Positions 24,790-34,569 of a stretch of 64,000 bases of DNA are shown here, piece after piece; the first letter of the stretch is position 1, and every line of letters starts with the position of its first letter. Position numbers and translations under genes: made by a program. Source of the stretch: an uncultured Rhodospirillaceae bacterium (lineage in GTDB: Bacteria; Pseudomonadota; Alphaproteobacteria; UBA8366); assembly GCA_913043025.1 (NCBI GenBank), contig CAJWLM010000002.1:1-64000 (forward strand), written 5' to 3'. Under the pieces are notes generated by a model. It worked only from the letters and a program-made list of their open reading frames with translations, made no database searches and was not told the origin of the DNA.

Positions 24790-26883
24790 GTGCCGACGGA
24801 TATTGAGAAACTTATTCAACCGTCCTCAATCGCGGTTATAGGCGCATCTGCTGATTTCAACAAACTCAATGGTCGGGTTATGAAGTTTCTGATCGACCAT
24901 GGCTTCTCAGGAGAAATCTATCCGGTAAATCCAAAGTATGACCTTATCGAGGGCTTGAAGTGTTATTCGAACATTGACGATTTACCCAAGCCTGCCGACC
25001 TTGCAGTCATCACGGTGCCGGCTCACTCTGTAGTGAAAGTAGTTGAAGCTTGCGGACGTAAGGGTATTAAAGCGGCAGTTTTATTTAGCTCAGGTTTCAA
25101 AGAGATCGGTGGAAAGGGTGAAGCACTTGAGGCAACATTGGTTGCTACTGCCAAAAAAGCAGGCGTGCGTATTTGCGGTCCAAACACCATCGGATTGATA
25201 AATTGTTTTGACAATGCTTTTGCTAGTTTTTCTCAGTATGGATATGGTGAAAATATTGTTGGATCGATTTCTTTTATCAGCCAGTCCGGCGCTTTTGGGA
25301 CCGCGATTGCAGCTCTCGCGAGAGCTCGCGGCATTGGTCTTGGATATTTCATATCGACAGGTAATGAGTGCGACCTATCTGTTCCGGAGATTGCCTACGC
25401 TACTTTGAAAGATCCTCGTATTAATGTCATTACGTGTTATGTGGAAGGCTTAAAACATGGCGAAAACTGGATTTCACTAGCAGAATTAGCACTAGCTTCC
25501 TCCAAACCAGTTATTGTTACGAAGGTTGGTCGATCAGCAGCAGGAAAGCGGGCCGCCGCCTCACATACTGGTTCTCTCGCCGGTGCTGATGAAGTGTTTG
25601 ACGGGTTCTCCAAGCAGTATGGTCTGATTCGCGCGCGTAACGAAGAGCATATGTTGGATTTGGCTGATGCCTTTATGCTGTGTGGTCTTCCTGAGGGCCC
25701 AGGGGTCGGAATTATTACTCAATCGGGTGGCGCAGGTGTAATGATGACTGATCGTGCTGTAGAGCTTGGGCTAAATGTTCCAAAGCCATGCCGAAAAGTC
25801 ATGTCAGCCATCAACGAAATTATCCCATCATTTGGAAGTGCAAATAATCCAATCGATGTTACAGCTCAATTTTTAATGAATCCCGAGGTACTTCGAGACA
25901 GTATTATTCGTTTATTCGACGATCCAGACATTCACATAGGTGTAGTTTGGTTGCAACTTATGCATGACCACGTTGATTTGTTAACAAAGATATTCAAACA
26001 AACAAAATTTAGAGTAAAGAAGCCATTTTTAGTGGCCTGGGTAGGTGCAAGCGAAGAGACCATTCAGAAAATGAGAGCGATTGGTGTTTGTTGTTTGCGT
26101 GGTGGGGATCCAGCCATAGATGCTGCGGCTGCTTTAGTGCAGTTTAGTGAAGCAAAATGTCGTTACACGGTACCTTTTACAAAAAATCGAGGAAGAAAAA
26201 TTACCAGCGTGTCCCTCATGGGTCATAGCGGCATTGTCTCCAGTAATGATGCGGGTGATTTGCTAGTTAAAGCTGGGGTCTCTATTCCAAAACATAAACT
26301 TTGTAAAAGTTCTGCGGCAGCTGTCGCAGCCGCTAAATTGTTTGGATCTGACGTTGCCTTAAAAATAGAGTCACCGGATATTCAACACAAGACTGATGTT
26401 GGTGGAGTGAAATTAGCATTAAACGGCAGCGATGCGATAGAAGAGGGCTATGCAGAAATTTTATCTGCGGTCGCAGCCAATGCACCAAATGCAAGGATTG
26501 ACGGCATCCTAGTTGAAGAAATGGTGGAGCCGGCTACGGAATTAGTTATCGGGTTAAAGCGTGATCCTACTTTTGGGTGTATTATAATGGTCGGTTTAGG
26601 AGGAATATTTGTCGAAATAATCAGGGATGTGGCTATTCGTCTTTGCCCTGTCACTATCGTTGATGCACATCATATGCTGGATAACTTAAAATGCTCTGGA
26701 ATTCTTGATGGAACTAGGGGTTCTCGGGGGGCAAATAGAGAGCTGATAGCGCGAATGATTGTCGATGTTTCAGAACTCGGCATTGCTCTTAAAGACAGCT
26801 TGGTCGAACTGGATCTTAATCCCGTTTTTGTCTCAGTAAACTCTGCTATTGCAGTGGATTGGCTGATGGTGGCGGAAAAGTGA
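24790..26883 (+). CDS. NDP-forming acyl-CoA synthetase, ATP-grasp last
   Basis: This is a 697-residue protein from a GTG start at 24790. The order is the common one: CoA-binding domain (IEKLIQPSSIAVIGASADF at the start), succinyl-CoA-ligase domains (GSISFISQSGAFGTAIAAL, SHTGSLAGADEVFD, GIITQSGGAGVMMTD), then a C-terminal ATP-grasp domain (about 470-697; ALKIESPDIQHKTDVGGVKL). It activates an acid to its CoA ester with ATP giving ADP and phosphate, or the reverse. It has the same parts as the synthetase at 16098-18308 in a rotated order. It is tightly coupled to the acyl-CoA dehydrogenase gene upstream and overlaps the phoD start. Confidence 0.85.
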   Translation: MPTDIEKLIQPSSIAVIGASADFNKLNGRVMKFLIDHGFSGEIYPVNPKYDLIEGLKCYSNIDDLPKPADLAVITVPAHSVVKVVEACGRKGIKAAVLFSSGFKEIGGKGEALEATLVATAKKAGVRICGPNTIGLINCFDNAFASFSQYGYGENIVGSISFISQSGAFGTAIAALARARGIGLGYFISTGNECDLSVPEIAYATLKDPRINVITCYVEGLKHGENWISLAELALASSKPVIVTKVGRSAAGKRAAASHTGSLAGADEVFDGFSKQYGLIRARNEEHMLDLADAFMLCGLPEGPGVGIITQSGGAGVMMTDRAVELGLNVPKPCRKVMSAINEIIPSFGSANNPIDVTAQFLMNPEVLRDSIIRLFDDPDIHIGVVWLQLMHDHVDLLTKIFKQTKFRVKKPFLVAWVGASEETIQKMRAIGVCCLRGGDPAIDAAAALVQFSEAKCRYTVPFTKNRGRKITSVSLMGHSGIVSSNDAGDLLVKAGVSIPKHKLCKSSAAAVAAAKLFGSDVALKIESPDIQHKTDVGGVKLALNGSDAIEEGYAEILSAVAANAPNARIDGILVEEMVEPATELVIGLKRDPTFGCIIMVGLGGIFVEIIRDVAIRLCPVTIVDAHHMLDNLKCSGILDGTRGSRGANRELIARMIVDVSELGIALKDSLVELDLNPVFVSVNSAIAVDWLMVAEK

Positions 26884-28403
26884 CTTGGCAGAGACGAAGT
26901 TTTCTGCTGAGTAGTGTTTCGGCGCTTGCTTGCCCTAATATTTTGCGAGCAAGACCCTTATTCAGATTCCCTGATTATCCTTTTAGACTTGGCGTCGCTT
27001 CAGGAGATCCATCGCCGGACGGGGTTGTTCTTTGGACACGTCTTATACCTTCCCCTTTTGATGAGTTCTACGGGATGAAAAATGAAGCTGTTGAGGTCGA
27101 GTGGCAAATCGCATCCGATGAAGCTATGACGAAGATCATCGCAGCAGGTTCTCAGTTGGCGGAACCGGTTAAAGCGCATTCTGTACATGTTGAGGTATTC
27201 GGCCTTCGACCTCATACATTTTATTGGTATCGTTTCAGGGTGGGTTCCGAAATAAGCCCAAAAGGGCGCACGCGAACGCTTCCTTTGCCAGAAATGTCCG
27301 TTGATACCGTACGTTTAGGGGTAGTGTCATGTCAAAAATATGAAGATGGTTTTTTCACAGGCTTCCGTCACTTAGCAGATGAAGATATGGATCTCATTCT
27401 TCATCTTGGTGATTACATTTATGAGAAGGGTGGTAAATTTAATAAACCACGCACCCACCGTGGCAAAACGTGCCGCACTATCGAAGATTACCGGAACCGT
27501 TACACACAGTATAAGATGGATGATGACTTGCAGGCCGCGCATGCAAGCCACCCTTGGGCAGTTTCATTTGATGATCACGAATTTGTAAATGATTATGCCG
27601 GTGCAGATGAAGGCAACGGAGATCCGCAGGATAAATTAACGGCTAGACGTAGTGCCGCCTATCAGGCGTATTATGAACATATGCCGCTGCGACGGTTTTG
27701 TATCCCGGTACGCCACTCAATGCGGCTTTACAGGCGATTTAGATTTGGTAACTTACTTTCGGTCAATGTCCTCGATACTCGCCAATATCGCACGGAGCAA
27801 CCATGTTACAACGGCAAGCAGACGGCACGTTGCGAAGAAGTTTTTAATAAGGAAGCGACAATACTTGGAAAAAATCAAGAACGCTGGCTGTTTAAAAATT
27901 TAACTGAGGACAAAGTTCGCTGGAATGCTATTGCACAGCAAGTAATTGTGGCTCCGCGTCAATTGCGTGAAAATATGTATAGTATGGACAAGTGGGACGG
28001 GTACGAAGTTGCGCGACAACGACTTTTCCACACGCTTCGTGTTGGTAAGGTATTGAATCCAATAATTTTATCTGGAGATAACCACAGACATTCTGCGGCA
28101 GACATAAATATGCGGCCCGGCGATCCAGATACTCCTGTACTTGCTTCCGAATTTATAGGAGGCTCAATTACTTCGCGTGGTGACGGATTTTCGATGACTG
28201 AATATGGGCAGCGAATTCTTAATCTGAATCCACATTTCAAATATTTTTGCGACCAAAGAGGATATATGCGGTGCATTATTACTGCCAAGAAATGGCAGAC
28301 CGATTATCGTATAATGGACTATGTCGAGAGAGCAGGTTCACCAATAGAAACTCGTGTAAGTTATGCCATAGAGCATGGCCATGCAGGTTTGACAAAGTTA
28401 TAA
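26880..28403 (+). CDS. phoD: Alkaline phosphatase D (PhoD family)
   Basis: This is a 507-residue PhoD-type metallophosphoesterase. I use the GTG at 26880, which overlaps the previous stop (GTGA) and gives a compact Tat signal (WQRRSFLLSSVSALA). A TTG at 26859 is also possible. After a fibronectin-like N domain (FRLGVASGDPSPDGVVLWTR) the catalytic part has LILHLGDYIYEKG, VSFDDHEFVNDYAG and LSGDNHRHSAADI, the Fe/Ca ligands of the family. It hydrolyses phosphate mono- and diesters in the periplasm after folding and Tat export. Its place in a CoA gene run is unexpected, although translational coupling is clear. No Pho box was identified. Confidence 0.9.
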   Translation: MTWQRRSFLLSSVSALACPNILRARPLFRFPDYPFRLGVASGDPSPDGVVLWTRLIPSPFDEFYGMKNEAVEVEWQIASDEAMTKIIAAGSQLAEPVKAHSVHVEVFGLRPHTFYWYRFRVGSEISPKGRTRTLPLPEMSVDTVRLGVVSCQKYEDGFFTGFRHLADEDMDLILHLGDYIYEKGGKFNKPRTHRGKTCRTIEDYRNRYTQYKMDDDLQAAHASHPWAVSFDDHEFVNDYAGADEGNGDPQDKLTARRSAAYQAYYEHMPLRRFCIPVRHSMRLYRRFRFGNLLSVNVLDTRQYRTEQPCYNGKQTARCEEVFNKEATILGKNQERWLFKNLTEDKVRWNAIAQQVIVAPRQLRENMYSMDKWDGYEVARQRLFHTLRVGKVLNPIILSGDNHRHSAADINMRPGDPDTPVLASEFIGGSITSRGDGFSMTEYGQRILNLNPHFKYFCDQRGYMRCIITAKKWQTDYRIMDYVERAGSPIETRVSYAIEHGHAGLTKL

Positions 28404-28717
28404 AAAGATTTTGCCATTATTTGTTTGTCGATAGACAGCATGATTTCATAGCTGTTACGTTGTCTTCACAACGATGACATAGTCTTGAAGTGAGAATAGG
28501 CTAATGATTAAAATTAAACGAAGGTACCTTCTGATTGTTTTTGAAGATGGGTTAAATGCTTTATAGTCTAATAGTTTTTATGCGACATCTCACCTCTTGC
28601 ACGGTTAGGGTAGTTCGATCAATAATGTAAATACGTTATAGTGAAGAGTAATAAGTTTCATCAGGAGAACTACGGTGCGCATAGCGCGCCGTTGACATTT
28701 TCGGGGAGGGCGTATCG
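28404..28717. other. Intergenic region with GC-rich palindrome
   Basis: This stretch of 314 bases is AT-rich except for an inverted repeat around GTGCGCATAGCGCGC (28675-28689), close to the next gene. A TTATAGT element near 28636 could be a -10 box of that gene. GGGGAGGG before 28718 is the likely ribosome site. No gene is seen. Confidence 0.4.
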
Positions 28718-30244
28718 TTGGTCGTGGATGCAAGCAAAGATAATTTATTAATTGGCGTATGTGGTGCGGGGGCTATGGGACGTGGGATTGTCCAGGTGGC
28801 CAGCGTCGGCGGCGTTCGGGTCAAAGTATTTGATATAAATAATGAGCAGCTCGAAGAAGCATTACAGTTTATCGATAATATGCTTGGTAGAGCAGTTGAA
28901 AAAGGCCGTATGCAGGAAGTAGCCCGACAGGATGCGGTGTCTCGTATAGAGTTAGTCGGAGCTATATCGGATTTGAGTGACTGCGAGATAGTTATTGAGG
29001 CAGCAACTGAGAATTTAGAAATCAAAAAGAAAATATTTGCCGAAATAGAGGATGTCGTATCAGACAATACTATCATAGCAACAAATACATCTTCATTGTC
29101 AGTGACGACTATTGCCTCAGCGTGCAAGAGGCCAGAACGAATTGCCGGTTTTCATTTTTTCAACCCCGTTCCTTTAATGAAGCTAGTAGAGGTGATCGAC
29201 GGTGTTTTAACAGAACCTTATGTTGGTGACCAATTAATGATTCTCGGATCGAGAATGACCAGGGAGCCGGTTCGCCTCAAAGATGCGCCTGGTTTTCTCG
29301 TGAATCAGGTAGGTAGAGGCTACAACGTTGAGACCCAGCATTTGCAGGCAGAATGCGTAGGTGAGTTTGTTGACCTCGATCGAATTCTACGTGATGGCGC
29401 TGGTTTTCGGATGGGGCCATTTGAATTAATGGATCTGACCGGCCTTGATGTCACTCATCCGGCTTCAGAATTGATATATCGTCAATTTTTCGATGAACCA
29501 AGGTATAGGCCATCACCGGTCATGCAATCCCGAATGGAGGCTGGCATCCTTGGACGGAAGACAAATCGTGGGTACTATGTTTACGAAAATGGGAAAAAGT
29601 TGGAGCCTGAAAGGGAGGCTCTCCCGGAGTACGATGGTGGCCCGGTTTGGATCAGCAAAGCTGAGCCAGATGGGCATGCTGCATTGGTTGATGTTGTAAG
29701 CAAGTGCGGTGCGAAAATAGTCACTGGCGATACACCACCTGACGGAGCCCTAATTCTTGTCACGCCTATTGGACAAGAGGTCACTCAGACAGCGGTAGAG
29801 CAGGGGTTAGATGCTACTAGAACACTTGGTGTTGACTATCTTGTGGGGCTCGGGACACACCGCACAGTCGTTAGTAATCCAGCAACAAGTGTTGAATATC
29901 GTGATAGAGCCCTTGGATTGCTGAATAATGATGGTGTTGGTGCCACGGCAGTAAGAGATTGTCCGGCTTTCGTTTGTCAACGTGTGCTAGCCACTATTTG
30001 TAATATCGGCTGCCAAATCGCCCAACTAGGCACAGCAGAGCCAGAGGATATCGACAAAGCAGTAGTGCTGGGATTGAATTATCCATCCGGACCACTGTCA
30101 TTCGGTGAAGCATTAGGACCAAAGAATGTTTTAAAAATTCTTGAAGGTCTGTACACCTCGTATGGCGATCCGCGCTATCGGCCAAGCCCCTGGCTTCGGC
30201 GTCGCGCCATGCTCGGGCTATCGCTGTTTGATAAAGAAATTTAA
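28718..30244 (+). CDS. 3-hydroxyacyl-CoA dehydrogenase, PaaH/PaaC-like
   Basis: This is a 508-residue protein from a TTG start at 28718, favoured by the GGGGAGGG site; a GTG two codons later is possible. The NAD-binding Rossmann domain starts GVCGAGAMGRGIVQVA. NTSSLSVT and RIAGFHFFNPVPLMKLVEV carry the catalytic Ser, His and Asn region. A second C-terminal HCDH domain (CPAFVCQRVLATICN) makes the roughly 500-residue form known from 3-hydroxyadipyl-CoA dehydrogenases of phenylacetate catabolism. It oxidises (S)-3-hydroxyacyl-CoA to 3-ketoacyl-CoA with NAD. The thiolase gene follows after 35 bases. Confidence 0.9.
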   Translation: MVVDASKDNLLIGVCGAGAMGRGIVQVASVGGVRVKVFDINNEQLEEALQFIDNMLGRAVEKGRMQEVARQDAVSRIELVGAISDLSDCEIVIEAATENLEIKKKIFAEIEDVVSDNTIIATNTSSLSVTTIASACKRPERIAGFHFFNPVPLMKLVEVIDGVLTEPYVGDQLMILGSRMTREPVRLKDAPGFLVNQVGRGYNVETQHLQAECVGEFVDLDRILRDGAGFRMGPFELMDLTGLDVTHPASELIYRQFFDEPRYRPSPVMQSRMEAGILGRKTNRGYYVYENGKKLEPEREALPEYDGGPVWISKAEPDGHAALVDVVSKCGAKIVTGDTPPDGALILVTPIGQEVTQTAVEQGLDATRTLGVDYLVGLGTHRTVVSNPATSVEYRDRALGLLNNDGVGATAVRDCPAFVCQRVLATICNIGCQIAQLGTAEPEDIDKAVVLGLNYPSGPLSFGEALGPKNVLKILEGLYTSYGDPRYRPSPWLRRRAMLGLSLFDKEI

Positions 30245-30279
30245 TTTTTTGAAATACCTACAGAGAGAGGAAAAATAAT

Positions 30280-31485
30280 ATGCTGGATGCTTACATTTAT
30301 GACGGTAAACGAACTCCCTTTGGCCGTTATAGTGGTTCGCTCTCGAGCGTGCGCCCCGATGATCTACTTGGGAGTGTTATAAAAACCATTGTTGATGAAA
30401 ACCCGGTCAATCCAGATGATATCGATGATGTTTACGTAGGTTGTGGTAATCAAGGTGGAGAAGACTCTAGGTGTGTAGCTCGTCATGCTGCTTTATCAGC
30501 AGGGCTGCCTACTACAACGCCAGGTGTTGTCTTTCAACGAAATTGCGCAAGTGGGCTTACTGCCATTTCTACAGCAGCCCAATCCATAACAGCTGGTGAA
30601 GGCGATTTCTTTATTGCCGGTGGTGTGGAGAGTATGAGCCGAGCTCCTTTTGTCGTTGGGAAAGCAGATTCGGCCTTCAATCGCCAGTTTAACGTTTTTG
30701 ATAGCACTATAGGATCGCGCTTCCCCAATCAGAAAATAGTCGATCAGTATGGGGATGATAGTATGCCTCAGACCGCAGATAACTTGGCTGAGGAATTTCA
30801 AATCACTAGGGAGGACGCTGACTCATTTGCTCTTGCCTCTCAAAATAAATATGAGGCTGCTGAAAAGGATGGTTTTTTTGCAGATGAAATTAACTCGGTT
30901 ACATATGATGGCGGGCGAAAAATTGGTGAAGTAACAATAAGTGATGATGAACATCCGCGCCGTGGTTCGACTATGGATGGGCTGGCAAGATTGCGAGAGC
31001 TTAATAAGGGAGGAGTTACGACCGCTGGCAATGCGTCTGGCGTGAATGATGGTGCTGTTGCTATGATTGTTGGATCTCAAAAGTTAGGGGAACAAACTGG
31101 CATGAAACCCATCGCCCGCATAATCGCGAGTGCTTCAGCTGGCGTTGAACCTCGAATAATGGGCTTTGGGCCCGTGCCTGCTTCCCAAAAGGCTCTCCAG
31201 CGGGCTGGCCTCGAATTGAAAGATATGGACATAATTGAGATTAATGAGGCTTTCGCTGCTCAAGTTCTGGCCTGTTTGCGTGGCTTTAATATTGCTCTTG
31301 ATGATAGTCGGGTGAACCCAAATGGTGGAGCAATAGCGCTCGGTCATCCTTTGGGTGCCTCTGGCCCTCGCATCGCTCTTACGGCAGCAAGAGAGTTACA
31401 TCGTCGGGGTGGAAAATATGCGCTAGTGAGCCTTTGTGTTGGGGTTGGTCAGGGCGCGGCCATGATCATGGAGCGGTGTGATTAA
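30280..31485 (+). CDS. Beta-ketoadipyl-CoA-type thiolase
   Basis: This 401-residue thiolase has the acyl-enzyme Cys in RNCASGLTAISTAAQ (near residue 90), the motif FIAGGVESMSRAPF, the His in NPNGGAIALGHPLGASG and the C-terminal Cys in SLCVGVGQGAAM. Segments such as KADSAFNRQFNVFDSTIG closely resemble PcaF/PaaJ beta-ketoadipyl-CoA thiolases, which split 3-oxoadipyl-CoA into succinyl-CoA and acetyl-CoA. Together with the PaaH-like dehydrogenase just upstream it suggests degradation of a C6 dicarboxylyl-CoA. GAGAGAGG precedes the ATG. A terminator-like hairpin follows. Confidence 0.92.
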   Translation: MLDAYIYDGKRTPFGRYSGSLSSVRPDDLLGSVIKTIVDENPVNPDDIDDVYVGCGNQGGEDSRCVARHAALSAGLPTTTPGVVFQRNCASGLTAISTAAQSITAGEGDFFIAGGVESMSRAPFVVGKADSAFNRQFNVFDSTIGSRFPNQKIVDQYGDDSMPQTADNLAEEFQITREDADSFALASQNKYEAAEKDGFFADEINSVTYDGGRKIGEVTISDDEHPRRGSTMDGLARLRELNKGGVTTAGNASGVNDGAVAMIVGSQKLGEQTGMKPIARIIASASAGVEPRIMGFGPVPASQKALQRAGLELKDMDIIEINEAFAAQVLACLRGFNIALDDSRVNPNGGAIALGHPLGASGPRIALTAARELHRRGGKYALVSLCVGVGQGAAMIMERCD

Positions 31486-31529
31486 TAAATTTTGCAGGTC
31501 GTCTTTAACAAGCCGATTTTAAAGTCAAT

Positions 31530-31572
31530 AAGGGGGTCGACCTTCGATTTTAGTTGGGCACGGCCCCTTTTT
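31530..31572 (+). terminator. Probable rho-independent terminator
   Basis: AAGGGG (31530-31535) can pair with CCCCTT (31564-31569), followed by a T run. The loop is long, so strength is uncertain. It lies between the thiolase gene and the next acyl-CoA dehydrogenase gene. Confidence 0.45.
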
Positions 31573-31592
31573 GGTTGAGGAATTAAGGTAAT

Positions 31593-32768
31593 ATGGTACA
31601 GAAATTTGCATGGGATGATGCGCTTCTTTTGGATGATCAATTATCGGAAGAGGAACGCCAAATTCGCGACTCTACAGCTAATTTTGCACAAGCTGAATTA
31701 ATGCCCCGTATTCTAAAGTGGAATAGAGAGGAAACTTTTGACCCCGATATAATGAAAGAATTTGGATCGCTAGGAATACTCGGCGCGACTATACCTGACT
31801 ACGGCTGTGCTGGTATTGGGCGTGTCGCATACGGCTTGGCGTGTCGGGAGCTTGAAAGAGTAGACACTGCTTTCCGATCCGCTGTAGGAGTGCAAACCGG
31901 GCTAGCGATGTCTGCTATATACGATTTTGGGTCTGCCGAGCAAAAAGACCGGTTCCTACCAGGTATGCGAGAGGGGAGCCTGATAGGTTGTTTTGGTCTG
32001 ACCGAACCTGATCATGGGTCTGATGCTGGAGCACTGCAAACCCGCGCAAAGAGTTGCGATGGTGGTTATAAATTGAATGGCACAAAGGTTTGGATAACTC
32101 ATTCACCTGTCGCTGATATTTTGATTGTTTGGGCTCGGGATGATAGCGGCAGTATCGGTGGATTCCTTCTAGAACGGGGCATGGAGGGATTAGAAACTCC
32201 AAAGATCGAGGGTAAGTTTGGCGTTAGAGCCTCTCCAACTGGCTTTATCATGATGGACGATGTTTTTGTGCCTGAGGAAAATCGTATGCCAAATGCGAAT
32301 GGACTTGGTGCCCCCCTGACTTGTTTAAATAACGCACGGTTTGGTATTTGTTGGGGTGCCCTTGGGGCGGCTGAATTTTGTTGGCAGGCAACGCGCCAAT
32401 ACGTCATTGATCGCAAACAATTCGGCAGACCGCTTGCTGCAAATCAGATGATCCAAAGAAAACTTGCGGATATGCAAACTGAAATTTCTATCGGTCTTCA
32501 GGCAGTTCTTCGGGTTAGCCGACTGGCGGATGAGAGTAAAGCGTCTCCGGAAATGATTAGTCTTGTAAAACGCAACTCGACTGGGAAAGCGTTAGAGGTG
32601 GTTCGGCATTGTCGAGATATGCATGGTGGGAACGGTATCATTGATGAATATCATATTATTCGTCACTTAGGAAATATGGAAGCCATCAATACCTTAGAGG
32701 GAACCGCAGATATTCATGCGTTAATTCTTGGTCGTGCGCAAACTGGCATTCAAGCGTTCACTGGTTGA
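31593..32768 (+). CDS. Glutaryl-CoA dehydrogenase-type acyl-CoA dehydrogenase
   Basis: This 391-residue flavoprotein resembles glutaryl-CoA dehydrogenases from its N-terminal pattern ([19 protein letters not shown]). It also has [56 protein letters not shown] and [15 protein letters not shown], the last holding the canonical catalytic Glu. True enzymes dehydrogenate and decarboxylate glutaryl-CoA to crotonyl-CoA; non-decarboxylating relatives act on other short dicarboxylyl-CoA. It continues the dicarboxylyl-CoA theme of the two genes before it. Confidence 0.9.
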   Translation: MVQKFAWDDALLLDDQLSEEERQIRDSTANFAQAELMPRILKWNREETFDPDIMKEFGSLGILGATIPDYGCAGIGRVAYGLACRELERVDTAFRSAVGVQTGLAMSAIYDFGSAEQKDRFLPGMREGSLIGCFGLTEPDHGSDAGALQTRAKSCDGGYKLNGTKVWITHSPVADILIVWARDDSGSIGGFLLERGMEGLETPKIEGKFGVRASPTGFIMMDDVFVPEENRMPNANGLGAPLTCLNNARFGICWGALGAAEFCWQATRQYVIDRKQFGRPLAANQMIQRKLADMQTEISIGLQAVLRVSRLADESKASPEMISLVKRNSTGKALEVVRHCRDMHGGNGIIDEYHIIRHLGNMEAINTLEGTADIHALILGRAQTGIQAFTG

Positions 32769-32817
32769 GGTGTTGATTATTTTTTAGGGTAACTTGGAGA
32801 TACCGTAAAGTACATGT

Positions 32818-34425
32818 TTAGGGGGCCGGTAGACCTTCAATCATTACATTAAGGCAGCCTGGCATGCCACTTGTTAGGGCATTTCCTAGTTCATGTTTAA
32901 GTTCGGTAGGATTTTTGATAAGTGCACCGTGACAACCAAGGCCTATAGCTGCTTGGTCGTAAGGTGTTGGTCTTAGGTCGCAGCCATAGGCTCTTTGACT
33001 GCCGTAATCGCGAAGCTGTATTTGGTATTCCGCATTCCAACGCGCATCATTTCCAATAACAGCTATAAAATTTGCGCCGTAACGAGAGGCGGTTTCGAAT
33101 TCTGCAAAATGAAATCCGACCGTGCCATCGCCCATTAGGGCAATCACAGTTGACTCAGGTCGCGCGATTTTTGCCGCAAAGGCATAACAGAGGCCCCCGC
33201 CAATAGCCCCGGACAGCCCGTTGATTATTCGCGTTGGGGAATGGATTGTAGCTTGCGCCCACTGGCCAAATTCGCCGCCATCAACAATGAGTATCGGATC
33301 ATTTGCGCCGTCGATAATTGTCTGGATTGCTTCCCCTACCATTGCGGGATGGATGCCTTCAGTAGTGCTCGTGGCGGTGGGGCGATATTCAATAGCGGTA
33401 TTAACTTCCTTGCGCCAGGTGTTACGATTTGTCGAAGCCTTTGTCTGGCACAAAGCGCTTGCAAGGGTAGTGCTATTTGTAACGAATGCGGCATTTATCT
33501 TGTTCCCCAATATTTTCTCTGCTTGATCCAATTCTTCTTTGTCAGGGTCCGTGATAATAAATTGGCACCTCGGAGAAAAAATCGGCGGTTGGCCGTTGCC
33601 CAATGTGAAATCGAGACGTTTACCAATTGAAAGCACCAAATCTGATTTCACTAGCATAGAAGCAAATTTTCCAAGAGACGGATCTTTGACCCCCCGAGGG
33701 CTCTCCATGTTGATAGTGGGAGCATCTAATGCGTCGGACAACATATCTTGCAAGTTACCAGTGCGACTGTGATTGAGCATAGGTCCGGTAAGTATTATGG
33801 GGGTAACGGCGTTTTCGAAAGCGCGTACAATTGTATTTATTATTTCAAGGGAGGGATTTTTGCGTTTAGGTTTAAAGACCCTTTGGCTAGCTTTTTCAGG
33901 TTTGGTCGCTAAATTAGTCAAATTGTCAAAGGGAAGAGCCAAATGTACTGGACCAGGTCTTTCCGATTTCGCAATTCGAATACAATTGGCTATTTCTGTG
34001 CTGATTGTATTGACATTTTTAGATCGACAAGAATATTTTGTAATAGGGGATGATGCACTGACTTGATCTAGCTCCTGGAAAGCATTTTTGCCGTCGGCAG
34101 CTCTTGGGGAGTCCCCACTTAGAAGCAAAACCGGGCTCTCTGCTAACTTGGCTGAGTAAAGGGGAGATAAAGAATTGGCAAATCCCGGCCCAGCTGTTAC
34201 CAGGGCTACGCCAATTTCGCCGGTTAGTTGCGCATAGGCATCTGCCATATAGGCAGCCGCCGCCTCGTGACGAACATGGTAGATCTCTATTCCAGCATCG
34301 ATGCATGCATCGAAGATTGGCATGATTTGATTGCCTGATAGAGCAAATATATGTTTGACATTAGCATTGCGTAGCGTATTTACAACCACTTCGGCTCCTC
34401 GCATCCGACCACTCCATAAGCTCAA
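32818..34425 (-). CDS. ThDP-dependent enzyme, acetolactate synthase-like
   Basis: This 535-residue thiamin-diphosphate enzyme has the three-domain layout of acetolactate synthase and related decarboxylases. The catalytic Glu is in VRHEAAAAYMADAYAQ (near residue 54), the flavin/ADP-type middle domain is intact, and the C-terminal ThDP motif is GDGTVGFHF with its partner VIGNDARWN. No regulatory small-subunit gene is adjacent, so a biosynthetic acetolactate synthase is unlikely. Oxalyl-CoA decarboxylase, 2-hydroxyacyl-CoA lyase or sulfoacetaldehyde-type activities are alternatives that cannot be separated here. It is convergent with the acyl-CoA dehydrogenase gene. Confidence 0.8.
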   Translation of the reverse strand: MSLWSGRMRGAEVVVNTLRNANVKHIFALSGNQIMPIFDACIDAGIEIYHVRHEAAAAYMADAYAQLTGEIGVALVTAGPGFANSLSPLYSAKLAESPVLLLSGDSPRAADGKNAFQELDQVSASSPITKYSCRSKNVNTISTEIANCIRIAKSERPGPVHLALPFDNLTNLATKPEKASQRVFKPKRKNPSLEIINTIVRAFENAVTPIILTGPMLNHSRTGNLQDMLSDALDAPTINMESPRGVKDPSLGKFASMLVKSDLVLSIGKRLDFTLGNGQPPIFSPRCQFIITDPDKEELDQAEKILGNKINAAFVTNSTTLASALCQTKASTNRNTWRKEVNTAIEYRPTATSTTEGIHPAMVGEAIQTIIDGANDPILIVDGGEFGQWAQATIHSPTRIINGLSGAIGGGLCYAFAAKIARPESTVIALMGDGTVGFHFAEFETASRYGANFIAVIGNDARWNAEYQIQLRDYGSQRAYGCDLRPTPYDQAAIGLGCHGALIKNPTELKHELGNALTSGMPGCLNVMIEGLPAP

Positions 34426-34569
34426 ATTATTAATGCAAAGTCATGCTACTTGTGTTGTGGTCAAATTTCTTAAAAAGCAGACAAGCGATCAAAGAAGGGC
34501 CACAGGGAAAGCAATATAATATGGTAAAAATAATGGGAAGAACTTTTTTAAATCGAGATAGGACGCTAA

